The position numbers were made by a program, and so were the translations under genes. Positions 33,487-40,960 of a DNA stretch of 54,329 nt are shown one piece after another; position 1 is the first letter of the stretch, and each line of letters begins with the position of its first letter. Under the pieces are notes generated by a model, which was given only the letters and a program-made list of their open reading frames with translations, made no database searches and was not told where the DNA came from. The stretch comes from an uncultured Fibrobacter sp. (lineage in GTDB: Bacteria; Fibrobacterota; Fibrobacteria; Fibrobacterales; Fibrobacteraceae), in contig OMSO01000008.1 in the NCBI GenBank assembly GCA_900313675.1, positions 1 through 54,329 on the forward strand, in the 5' to 3' direction.

Positions 33487-34524
33487 ATGTCCTGTTTCCT
33501 GATTACCGGCGGCGCCGGATTCTTTGGCTCCATTCTCAAAAAGGAGCTCCTTGCAAAGGGCCATAAATGCGTAAGTATCGACCTATGCCCTGACCCAGAC
33601 AAGCACGAAAACCTCACCAGCATTTTGGGCGATATCCGTGACAAGGAACAGGTTGAAAAGATATTCAGCGAAAACCAGTTCGAAGCCGTATTCCACCTGG
33701 CCGCCATGCTGGCCCACGACCGCAAGCGCATCAACAACCTCTGGACATCCAACGTAGATGGCACAGAAATTATTGCCGACGCCTGTATCCGCCACAATGT
33801 GAACAAGCTCGTGTTCACATCCTCGAACTGCCTTTGGGCTAAGAATTTCGACGACCCCGTCACCGAAGCAGAAGAACCCAACCCCATCGAGATTTACGGC
33901 AAGTCCAAGCTGGAAGGGGAAAAGATTCTCTTCGCCCGCAAGGACAAGCTGAACTCTGTCATCTTCCGCTGTCCTACCATCATGGACGAAGGCCGACTCG
34001 GACTGCTTTCCATCCTCTTTGAATTTATTGACGAAAACCGAAAACTCTGGATGGTAGGCGACGGAAACAACCGTTACCAGTTTATCTACGCGAAGGACTT
34101 GGCCAACGCCTGTGAACTCGCCTTGAATTACCAAGGGACCACCGTATTCAACATCGGCTCGGACAACGTGAAGACCTTCAACGAGGTGTACAGCTACGTC
34201 ATCGAGCATGGCAAGTCAAAATCCAGGCTGGCCCATTTCCCCAAATGGTTTATTATCCCTTGCATGAAGCTCGCCAGCAAGCTCGGCATTTCGCCCCTCG
34301 GCCCCTACCAGTACAAGATGATTGCCAGCACCTTCGTTTTCGACACGTCAAAAATCAAGAAAGAACTGGGCTTCCAGCCCACAAAGACCAACGAAGAAAT
34401 GCTGCTCCGCGCCTATGAATTCTACCACCAGAACCGCAAGGCCATCGAACACCGCACCAACGTCTCGGCCCACAACGAGTGCGCCAAGATGGGCGTCATC
34501 CGGCTGCTGAAATGGCTTTCGTAA
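33487..34524 (+). CDS. NAD-dependent sugar epimerase/dehydratase
   Basis: 345 residues, extended short-chain dehydrogenase fold. NAD-binding TGGAGFFGS at residues 7-15, then the acidic strand end LGDIRD, the AAML step (FHLAAMLAHD), catalytic SSN in FTSSNCLW, and YGKSKLEGE with the active Tyr and Lys about 135-139. FRCPTIMDEGRLG and YQFIYAKDLANACELAL are the substrate-side motifs. It is in the UDP-glucose 4-epimerase/GDP-mannose dehydratase superfamily; the product cannot be told by eye. It faces away from the GtrA gene, with which it shares a 56-nt divergent promoter region, so supply of a nucleotide sugar for this glycan cluster is the likely job. Confidence 0.88.
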   Translation: MSCFLITGGAGFFGSILKKELLAKGHKCVSIDLCPDPDKHENLTSILGDIRDKEQVEKIFSENQFEAVFHLAAMLAHDRKRINNLWTSNVDGTEIIADACIRHNVNKLVFTSSNCLWAKNFDDPVTEAEEPNPIEIYGKSKLEGEKILFARKDKLNSVIFRCPTIMDEGRLGLLSILFEFIDENRKLWMVGDGNNRYQFIYAKDLANACELALNYQGTTVFNIGSDNVKTFNEVYSYVIEHGKSKSRLAHFPKWFIIPCMKLASKLGISPLGPYQYKMIASTFVFDTSKIKKELGFQPTKTNEEMLLRAYEFYHQNRKAIEHRTNVSAHNECAKMGVIRLLKWLS

Positions 34525-34531
34525 ATAAGTC

Positions 34532-35722
34532 CTACAAATAAAACGCAGACACCAGGGCAATCATGCCTTGGTGGTCTTTTTTTGCAGTCATCTCGCGGAT
34601 GCTGTGCATGCTGAGCATAGGCTCGCCGATATCCACTGTCGGGATTCCGAGACCTGCCGAAACGGCAGGGCCCACCGTTGAACCGCAGGGCATGTCGTTG
34701 CGCATGATAAATGTCTGATACGGAATGTTATTTTGTTCGCAAATCAGCTTGAACTGGGCGTTAGAGAAAACATCGCTGGCATAACGCTTTTGCGCATTGA
34801 CCTTGAGGACAATTCCACCGCCCAGAACCGGGGCGTGGTTCGGCTCGTGCTTGGCTACAAAGTTCGGGTGACAGGCGTGGGCCATGTCGATGGAAAGGGC
34901 GAGTGAATTCGGAGTTCGGAATTCGGAATTCGGAGTTAAAGAATCCAAAACACTCTTCAAAAAGTTGCCGGCGGCGCCTTCGCGGGTGTTGGAGCCCACC
35001 TCTTCGTTGTTGAAGAAGGCAGCCACCTGAAAATCATGCTCCGAAGGTTCCGCCTTGGCGAAGGCTTCTGCGATGGCGTGGCAGCTGGAAAGGTTGTCGA
35101 GTCTGCCGGAATAAATCCATTCGTCTTCAAAGCCGCCTAGCTGTGCGGCTTGAGCGTCGAACAGCTGCACGTCGAAATCCAGAAGGCGCACCCCCAGAGG
35201 AAGCTCAGCCGACAAGGCCTCTGCAAAGCGTTCCTTGCCGCCAACGGCCGTCCACAGGGCGTTCAAGTCCGTCTGGGGGTTCACCTTCAGGCCGTCCTGG
35301 TTGACGTTTCGGTTCAGGTGGACCGCAAGCTGCGGAATGCGGAACAGCTTTTTTCCACGGAACAACTTTGTCTGTACCTTGCCTTCCAGTTCGTAGGCCA
35401 AAAGTCCGGCATAACCCAGGTCACGGTCCAGCCAGCTGGCGAGAATGGGACTGCCGTAAACTTCGGGGTGGAGGGTCCGTACGCCCGCAGCCGAACAGTC
35501 CGGATTGGGGGTGATTTTCAATGTCGGGTAGTCCGTATGGGCCAGAGCTATTTTGAACTTGGATTCTGCACTTGCCGCCCGAGGTAAACGGACCGCAATC
35601 AGCGCACCGCCACGTTCGAACAATTGGACCTTTTTTTCTGTTCCAGCACCCAAAAAAGCCTTCAGGTTCTCTACCGTATGGTAGGGCGTTACCGAATTAT
35701 TCAAAAAATCAAGGAAATTCAT
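34532..35722 (-). CDS. apeB: M18-family aminopeptidase
   Basis: 396 residues, somewhat shorter than typical DNPEP/ApeB (about 430). Metal ligands are seen in IALAHTDYPTLKITPN (His and the first Asp), FFNNEEVGSNTREGA (the Glu-Glu pair), ALSIDMAHACHP (second bridging Asp) and the closing HSIREM motif, so the enzyme should be active; M18 peptidases remove acidic or hydrophobic N-terminal residues in the cytosol. The codons at 34906-34940 are a heptad array of the GAATTCG class, translated as LTPNSEFRTPNS just before the second Asp strand. Its 21-nt effect per three units keeps the frame. It converges with the epimerase gene, stops 7 nt apart. Confidence 0.9.
   Translation of the reverse strand: MNFLDFLNNSVTPYHTVENLKAFLGAGTEKKVQLFERGGALIAVRLPRAASAESKFKIALAHTDYPTLKITPNPDCSAAGVRTLHPEVYGSPILASWLDRDLGYAGLLAYELEGKVQTKLFRGKKLFRIPQLAVHLNRNVNQDGLKVNPQTDLNALWTAVGGKERFAEALSAELPLGVRLLDFDVQLFDAQAAQLGGFEDEWIYSGRLDNLSSCHAIAEAFAKAEPSEHDFQVAAFFNNEEVGSNTREGAAGNFLKSVLDSLTPNSEFRTPNSLALSIDMAHACHPNFVAKHEPNHAPVLGGGIVLKVNAQKRYASDVFSNAQFKLICEQNNIPYQTFIMRNDMPCGSTVGPAVSAGLGIPTVDIGEPMLSMHSIREMTAKKDHQGMIALVSAFYL
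34906..34940. repeat. Heptad array inside the aminopeptidase gene, 5 units
   Basis: GAATTCG, GAGTTCG, GAATTCG, GAATTCG, GAGTTAA. It is translated in frame and repeats at the amino-acid level every seven residues (TPNSEFR then TPNS). Confidence 0.85.
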
Positions 35723-35787
35723 GGTTTAAAGATAGGTAATGAAAAGTCCGGTTCAAAGCGCATCGACCTCAGACCCCCGATGCTAGA

Positions 35788-35885
35788 GATTAGGGGTTTT
35801 AGGGGCGAAGCCCCTAGGAGTAGGGGTGGTGGAAGACCGCAGGGCGGGCTGAAACCAGGGGGATGCCTCCCCCTAACCCCTAATC
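35788..35885. repeat. Inverted-repeat-bounded intergenic element
   Basis: Exact 11-bp inverted ends GATTAGGGGTT (35788-35798) and AACCCCTAATC (35875-35885). Inside lie a 3-nt-loop hairpin AGGGGC-GAA-GCCCCT (35801-35815) and a GC-rich core. The TAGG/CCTA cores of the ends match the heptad arrays elsewhere. Confidence 0.75.
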
Positions 35886-35924
35886 ACCTGTCATTAATCA
35901 CCAAACACTGGCCAAACCTGTTTC

Positions 35925-35930
35925 TATATT
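35925..35930 (+). promoter_or_regulatory. TATATT -10 box of the second MCE gene
   Basis: TTCTATATT ends 7 nt before the ATG at 35938; only T6-C separates them, and there is no ribosome site. Confidence 0.55.
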
Positions 35931-35937
35931 TTTTTTC

Positions 35938-36945
35938 ATGAAGTTCAAGCCTATCAAGCAGATAAACTGGATGGAGATGTCCGGCCTTTTGGTCGGTATC
36001 TTCTTTACGGTTGCCGTGATGGTGTTCGGACTTGTGCTCTATACGAAGCTTTTTACCAGCGGAATGATTGGTGTGGAGGAATACAAGCTCCACAGTACCT
36101 TCGACAAGGCCCTGGGTCTTAGGCCCGGCACCCGCGTGCAGATTAGCGGTGTGGACGTGGGGCAGATTTCGGACATGAAGATCGAGGGCGACGGCGTCTA
36201 TATGGAATTCACCCTCCGCAAGCAATTCCAGAACTGGATTACTGACAGCGCCCAAGTGTACGCCATTCGCGACCAGAATGTGATTTCGGCCCGTGTGGTC
36301 AACATAGATGTCAAGCGCGGGAAAGGCCGTGTGCTAGAAAACGGGGATTTCTTGCCGCCAGGCAAGGCCCAGGACATCGAGACCGTGCTGGAGACGGCCA
36401 ACGAACTGCTGGGCCGCGTGAACCAACTTATCGATGCCGCCGACACCCTAGTGGCCATGGCCATGGATACGGGAACTACCATCGGCGCCCTGTTCGGTTC
36501 CCGTGCCCTCTACGACAACCTAAACCGACAGCTTGTGCGCCTGGACGACATTACCCTCAGCGGAACAAGGGCCATTCACAAGGTTTCGGACCTGATGGAC
36601 ACCTTGCAGTTGACCGTTCCGCCCCTCGTGAGCCGGATGGACAACGTGATGAACAACGTCTCCGGCATGATGGACGATGTTTCGGGCATGATGACGGAAC
36701 TGAAACCCCTGCCCGGAAAGGTGGACGGGCTCATGGGCAAGCTTGAAGGAACGGTGGAACGCGCCGACAACATGATTACCGAACTCGGGAAAATTACCAT
36801 CGGTCTTTCGGACTTCATGGAATCTACGGAACAGACCCTGGAAAACGCGGACGAGCTAATGGAGGGCATTTCCAACATGTGGATTATCAACCGGAACATG
36901 CCTAACCGCGACAGCATTCCCTACATGGTGGAGACCCTATGGTAA
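35938..36945 (+). CDS. MlaD/MCE-family lipid-transport protein
   Basis: 335 residues. One N-terminal membrane anchor (about 20-42, GLLVGIFFTVAVMVFGLVLY), an MCE domain (about 45-125: LHSTFDKALGLRPGTRVQISGVDVGQI, DSAQVYAIRDQNVIS), then a long helical, Met-rich tail with heptad spacing suitable for a coiled-coil tube (residues about 150-310). Same class as the protein at 8648 but only distantly similar in sequence, so the cell has at least two MCE assemblies for moving lipids through the periplasm. Its stop overlaps the start of the next gene by 7 nt, coupling the two. No permease or ATPase gene is next to it. Confidence 0.88.
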   Translation: MKFKPIKQINWMEMSGLLVGIFFTVAVMVFGLVLYTKLFTSGMIGVEEYKLHSTFDKALGLRPGTRVQISGVDVGQISDMKIEGDGVYMEFTLRKQFQNWITDSAQVYAIRDQNVISARVVNIDVKRGKGRVLENGDFLPPGKAQDIETVLETANELLGRVNQLIDAADTLVAMAMDTGTTIGALFGSRALYDNLNRQLVRLDDITLSGTRAIHKVSDLMDTLQLTVPPLVSRMDNVMNNVSGMMDDVSGMMTELKPLPGKVDGLMGKLEGTVERADNMITELGKITIGLSDFMESTEQTLENADELMEGISNMWIINRNMPNRDSIPYMVETLW

Positions 36946-37709
36946 ATAGAATCTTCGCCCTGGCCCTGGTCCTTGTTTTTTCGGGAATGAGTTTCGCTTC
37001 CGAGTCTTCGACGCTGGCCTTTCGTGCCCAGAAGTCCATTGCCAACGGCAAATTCGCCAAGGGTTACGGCCAGCTGGAACGAGCTCTGCTTGCAAGCCGC
37101 AAGGAAGCCGATTTGGCCTCCGAAGGACGGGTCTTGCTGTCTATGGCGAGAGTCCGCATCATGAGCCTGGATCTGAACTTTGCGGATTCCCTACTGAAGG
37201 TGGTGCGTCCTGAAGCCCTGGACGAAAATTCCACATTGATGCTCAACCAGTCGAAAGTTGCCCTGGCCAACGCCCGGGAAAAATACGGCGACGCCGAAAA
37301 AATTTGTCGCTCCATTGACGACGGCAGCATCAAGAAACGGGACGAAGCCCTGAAGGCCGCCTACTATTCGGAATGCGCAACCGCCTACGCTGGAGCGGGC
37401 CACGAGGACGAGGCCAACGCCGCTCTCAAGATGACGGGCAAGAACAGCGACACTGACGGCGGCTTTTACGCCTACACTGCGGCAAAGGTCAAGAGACTCC
37501 TGGGAGACTCCGAAGCCGAAAAACTATACAAGACGGCCGAAGAAAAATCCATCAAGAGCAACTACACCTACATGACCGCCACAATCCTCTGGGAACGTTC
37601 CTTAATCAAGGGAGTTCCGCAAAAAGAAAAAGACGACCTGCGGCTCCGCTGCAAGAACGCCTTTGAACTGATGGGGCTGCCCAACAACGCCAAGCGCTGC
37701 GGGAAATAG
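36939..37709 (+). CDS. Secreted TPR-like protein of unknown function
   Basis: 256 residues beginning with a signal peptide (MVNRIFALALVLVFSGMSFA). The mature chain is all helix with TPR-like helix pairs (RAQKSIANGKFAKGYGQLERALLASR; AAYYSECATAYAGAGHEDEANAALKM; FYAYTAAKVKRLLGDSEAEKLYKTAEEK), so a periplasmic protein-protein adaptor is likely. The ATG overlaps the MCE gene's end (ATGGTAA), so they are translationally coupled, and I infer that it helps the MCE ring. The stop TAG is part of the first unit of a heptad array. Confidence 0.75.
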   Translation: MVNRIFALALVLVFSGMSFASESSTLAFRAQKSIANGKFAKGYGQLERALLASRKEADLASEGRVLLSMARVRIMSLDLNFADSLLKVVRPEALDENSTLMLNQSKVALANAREKYGDAEKICRSIDDGSIKKRDEALKAAYYSECATAYAGAGHEDEANAALKMTGKNSDTDGGFYAYTAAKVKRLLGDSEAEKLYKTAEEKSIKSNYTYMTATILWERSLIKGVPQKEKDDLRLRCKNAFELMGLPNNAKRCGK

Positions 37710-37771
37710 GCGTTAGGTTTTAGGTTGTAGGTGTTAGGTGTTAGGGCTGAAGGATGCAAGAGGCTTCAGCC
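37704..37771. repeat. Heptad array, NNNTAGG class, 6 units, with hairpin
   Basis: Six 7-mers ending TAGG (37704-37745); the first contains the stop codon of the TPR-like gene (37707-37709). It runs directly into an 8-bp hairpin GGCTGAAG / CTTCAGCC (37745-37752 with 37764-37771), which could also act as a weak terminator. Confidence 0.8.
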
Positions 37772-37789
37772 GAAGGTTGCAAGATGCCG

Positions 37790-38668
37790 CTAGTTGTTGG
37801 TCGTATCGGTTGCAGCGGCGACAGTATCCGCTGCGACGGCATTGATTACCGTAGAATCAGCTTTCGTTGAATCCACCGCCGTTGAATCGGCGGGCTTTAC
37901 CTCTTCGGGCTTTTTCAGCTGCAACAAGTGATTGTATGCCTGGACAGGAGAAATCTTGCCATCGGCAAACAGGTCGATAGTGTTTTGGACATCGTTGTAC
38001 ACCGTAGAATCCGCTCCCTGCCTTAAACCACGGTACCCGAGAACTCGGAAAGTTTTGTTGTAAAAACTGCTCCGGAATTTCTTGAAACGGGGCTGCATCA
38101 CGTCGTTCAGTATCATTTCGACAGCCGTTTCCGTCTGCATGGTATCCAGTTCAAAAGTCCGGTAAATGGTGCGGATATGGGGCGGGATAGTGGTGTCGGG
38201 ACTGTCGAAATAAGGCCGCATGATATTTGCCGCCTTGGTCTTGTTGGGGTAGGGCCCCTTGGAAAGCCGCAAGGCGTGAGCCACGGCCAACCGCCAGTAT
38301 TGAGGATAAGTTCTCAGTGCCCTGTCCATCACGATATAATCGGTGGTGTCCTTGGAATCCATCTGAGTCATGGCACTCACAAAGTAGTAGGGAGTGTAAA
38401 ACAAGCTATCCAGTTCCGTGCAGAGGTTAGCCACATGGCTCAGGTAGGCGTACTCCTTGCCACTCAAGAAACTGTCCCCAAGTTCCGTAAGGCCCTTGAT
38501 CCAGAAAAGTCCTGCCACCGAAGCGTCGTTCCCTGCGGCAATGTAGCGCACGTAGTTAGCCTTCGGCAAGAACGACTCGTCGAAATTAGTGCCAGGGAGC
38601 GGTTTCGCAAAATGGAATGCCGCCGCAATGACCGCTATGGCTAATATGATGATGGCAAGGAAACGCAT
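37790..38668 (-). CDS. Membrane-anchored protein of unknown function
   Basis: 292 residues from the ATG at 38668. A longer frame to 38731 would begin inside a heptad array and adds LTTHNSQLTTQN, a repeat translation, so I reject it. One N-terminal hydrophobic segment (MRFLAIIILAIAVIAAAF) is followed by a periplasmic helical domain that I do not recognise (FLPKANYVRYIAAGNDASVAGLFWIKGLTELG, LRTYPQYWRLAVAHALRLSKG), possibly TPR-like. The tail (about 250-292) is a low-complexity run of Thr, Asp, Ala and Val (ADSTAVDSTKADST), typical of linkers in envelope proteins of this organism. It converges with the TPR-like gene. Confidence 0.7.
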   Translation of the reverse strand: MRFLAIIILAIAVIAAAFHFAKPLPGTNFDESFLPKANYVRYIAAGNDASVAGLFWIKGLTELGDSFLSGKEYAYLSHVANLCTELDSLFYTPYYFVSAMTQMDSKDTTDYIVMDRALRTYPQYWRLAVAHALRLSKGPYPNKTKAANIMRPYFDSPDTTIPPHIRTIYRTFELDTMQTETAVEMILNDVMQPRFKKFRSSFYNKTFRVLGYRGLRQGADSTVYNDVQNTIDLFADGKISPVQAYNHLLQLKKPEEVKPADSTAVDSTKADSTVINAVAADTVAAATDTTNN

Positions 38669-38680
38669 AGGGAGATAGTT

Positions 38681-38795
38681 TTGAGTTGTGAGTTGTGAGT
38701 TATGAGTTGTGAGTTTGTAATTTGGCGCCAACGGCGCGATTATTCAACTCAGAGGTGCGTAGCACCGACTCGCTACTCATCACTCACTACTCATT
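38681..38795. repeat. Composite element: facing GAGT/ACTC heptads around two hairpins
   Basis: Five heptads of form NTGAGTT (38681-38715), hairpin GCGCC-AAC-GGCGC (38725-38737), hairpin GGTGC-GTA-GCACC (38754-38766), then four ACTCNNN heptads (38768-38795) ending directly at the pyrF stop (38796-38798). Confidence 0.85.
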
Positions 38796-39701
38796 TTACA
38801 TGGAACAGGCCTCCGCGAGTTTTTCGAGGGCGTCGATGCAATCGTTTGCAAAGTTCGCCGGGTTGCCGCTGCGCTGGTAGGCAAAATTCAGGCCGCTACT
38901 GCTGTTGAGCACGTGGAACTTGCGCTTGCCGCCGCCGTTGGCAATGGCGGTAAGTACCGTCTTGGCGTCGCCGCCCTGACCGCCGGGCACGCCCGGAATG
39001 GACACGCCAGGAATCAAGAAGGGAATTTCGTGCTTGTGAGCTACGGTATAGGCCGTAATCTTTTCAAGCTCTTCGGGGTGGGTAGCTCCGACGACTGCGC
39101 CCAGGTATCCGAAGTTTCCGTCCCATTCCATAATCTTGTCGGCTACGGAATAAAAGGCCTCGGCCTTGTCCCGAGGGTCGTCGCTACGGACCACAGGCAG
39201 GTCCTGAAAATCGTGGGCGCCCTTGTTGCTCGTGCGGAGCAGCACGTAGGCGCCGTGTTCGTCGGCGTTCGTTTCGGAACTGCGGATAAACGGCCCTACG
39301 GAATCGGCGCCCATCCAGGGAGAAACCGTGACGGCATCCGCCTTGTAAACATCGTAGGCGGCGGCGGCGTAGGCGGCGCTGGACTTGCCGATGTCGCCGC
39401 GCTTGGCGTCGAGAATCACCGGAATGCCTGCGCTCCGGTAATCGGCAATCAACTGTTGCAGCACCAGCATGGCCTGCACGCTCACGCATTCGTAGTAGGC
39501 GCTGTTGGGCTTGACTACGGCGGGCTGCACGCCCCGTTTCAAGGCGCATTCCAAAATTTCGGAATAGAAACGCTTGATCTTGTCTTCGGCAGAACCGTCG
39601 GGGCAGCAGGGGTCAATCAGCTTGAGCACAGGATCCATGCCCAGGCAAATTGGGTTTCCGCTCTTGGCAATGCGTTCTTCTAAACGAGCCTGAAAGTTCA
39701 T
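38796..39701 (-). CDS. pyrF: Orotidine 5'-phosphate decarboxylase
   Basis: 301 residues, the long bacterial form (about 270-310). The catalytic Lys-Asp array is VILDAKRGDIGKSSAAYA, with LGMDPVLKLID at the start (substrate contact) and SVNPWMG replaced here by VTVSPWMGADS (the TVSPYxG motif), then FLIPGVSIPGVPGGQGGD for the phosphate site. It makes UMP from OMP, the last step of de novo pyrimidine synthesis. Last gene of the ispA-dxs-methylase-pyrF operon, with TAATG overlap with the methylase gene. Confidence 0.93.
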   Translation of the reverse strand: MNFQARLEERIAKSGNPICLGMDPVLKLIDPCCPDGSAEDKIKRFYSEILECALKRGVQPAVVKPNSAYYECVSVQAMLVLQQLIADYRSAGIPVILDAKRGDIGKSSAAYAAAAYDVYKADAVTVSPWMGADSVGPFIRSSETNADEHGAYVLLRTSNKGAHDFQDLPVVRSDDPRDKAEAFYSVADKIMEWDGNFGYLGAVVGATHPEELEKITAYTVAHKHEIPFLIPGVSIPGVPGGQGGDAKTVLTAIANGGGKRKFHVLNSSSGLNFAYQRSGNPANFANDCIDALEKLAEACSM

Positions 39702-40960
39702 TACTTCAGCTCCTCTTGAATCTGGGCGGCCTCGTAGCTGAGAATGCCGTGGGCTACCGCCACGTTCAGGGATTCCAGCTCGCTGCTCATAGGAATCTTT
39801 ACCGTCTCGTCGGCAAGTTCGATAAAGTAGGGGTTGGTGCCCGCACCTTCGTTACCCACCAAGAACGCCATCTTGCGGAGCTTGCGTTCCGGAATCTGGC
39901 GCAAGGACTGCTTGGCATGCAGGTCGGTCGCAATAATCGTGTATCCCTTGCTGCGCAAGAAATTAATCTGGTCAATCAAGTCCACGTCGAATTCGAAAGG
40001 AACACGGAGGAAAGTTCCCGACGAACCACGGACCACCTTCGGGTTGAAGGGGCTCACGGTACCGCGGCCAAGAATCATGCCGTCAGAACCGAAGCCGAGG
40101 CTCGTGCGGAACAGCGTTCCCAAGTTGCCCGGGTCCTGCACCGCATCCACAAGGGTCAACACGCTGCGGCTGGATTCATAGTTGGGCTTGGTATTTGCAA
40201 TACGGCAGTGGGCGATAATGCCCTGGGGAGTTACCGTAGAGCTAATCTGCTTCATCTGGTCGGCAGGCATGTCGTGGAGGGTGATCCCTGCCTCGTTGAT
40301 GAGGTCCAGCAGAGTCTGGTCCTCGAAACCTTCGACGGCGTAAACGGCAATGACCAGCTCACGGTGGTTTTTCACCAGCTCGGTCACCACATGGACGCCT
40401 TCGCCCAAGAAACGGCCTTCGCGTTCGCGGCCCTTTTCTGTGGTGAGGGCCAAAAGTTTCTTGAACCAGGGCGGATTGCCGGAGGTTTCTTCTACGGTTT
40501 CCGCCTGGGCTACGCGGGCTTCCAGAACGGATTCGTCCAGGTTTTCGTCCTGGAAGGCGTCGGACTTTTGTTCCGGACGCTGGCGGTAAATGGGCCTGCT
40601 GGACTTTTCAAAACCGGCCTTGTCGTACCCGCGGAAAGGGCGGTCTCCATCGCGGCGACGGTCGTGACCGAACCGTTCGGAGCGGCCGAAGGGCCTGTCG
40701 TCAAAACGACGGGGACGGCGTTCGCGGTCAAAGGGCTTGCGCTCACGGTCGAAACGGCGTTCCCCTGTGCGGCCTTCACGGAGGCTTCCGTCTTCGCGAA
40801 GTCCACGGGGGCGGTCACCACGAGGGCCACGGCCAAATTCCCTATCATCGCCGGTTCTTTCTTCGCGGCGGGGGCGGCGTTCATCACGGCTTTCGCTGAC
40901 GCCGAACTTGCGGTCCAAAGTTTTCCTTATGGTACGCGGGGTCTTGTTTTCTTCGCTCAT
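39701..40960 (-). CDS. SpoU rRNA methyltransferase with Arg/Asp-rich N-terminal tail
   Basis: 419 residues. Residues 1-125 form a disordered tail rich in Arg, Asp, Glu and Gly (blocks such as DRRPRREERTGDDREFGRGP and RSERFGHDRRRDGD), unusual for a methylase and like RNA-binding RGG regions. Then an L30e-like substrate-binding domain (about 165-245) and the SPOUT catalytic domain (about 265-419) with LVDAVQDPGNLGTLFRTSLGFG (motif 1), AFLVGNEGAGTNP (motif 2) and IPMSSELESLNVAVAHGILSYE (motif 3). This is the RlmB/TrmH 23S rRNA 2'-O-methyltransferase architecture; target nucleotide unknown. Starts as an ATGA overlap with dxs. Confidence 0.88.
   Translation of the reverse strand: MSEENKTPRTIRKTLDRKFGVSESRDERRPRREERTGDDREFGRGPRGDRPRGLREDGSLREGRTGERRFDRERKPFDRERRPRRFDDRPFGRSERFGHDRRRDGDRPFRGYDKAGFEKSSRPIYRQRPEQKSDAFQDENLDESVLEARVAQAETVEETSGNPPWFKKLLALTTEKGREREGRFLGEGVHVVTELVKNHRELVIAVYAVEGFEDQTLLDLINEAGITLHDMPADQMKQISSTVTPQGIIAHCRIANTKPNYESSRSVLTLVDAVQDPGNLGTLFRTSLGFGSDGMILGRGTVSPFNPKVVRGSSGTFLRVPFEFDVDLIDQINFLRSKGYTIIATDLHAKQSLRQIPERKLRKMAFLVGNEGAGTNPYFIELADETVKIPMSSELESLNVAVAHGILSYEAAQIQEELK

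Noticed and set aside
38669..38731. N-terminal extension of the 292-residue protein
   Set aside because: The extra residues are translated heptads (LTTHNSQLTT), and a normal membrane-anchor start lies at 38668.
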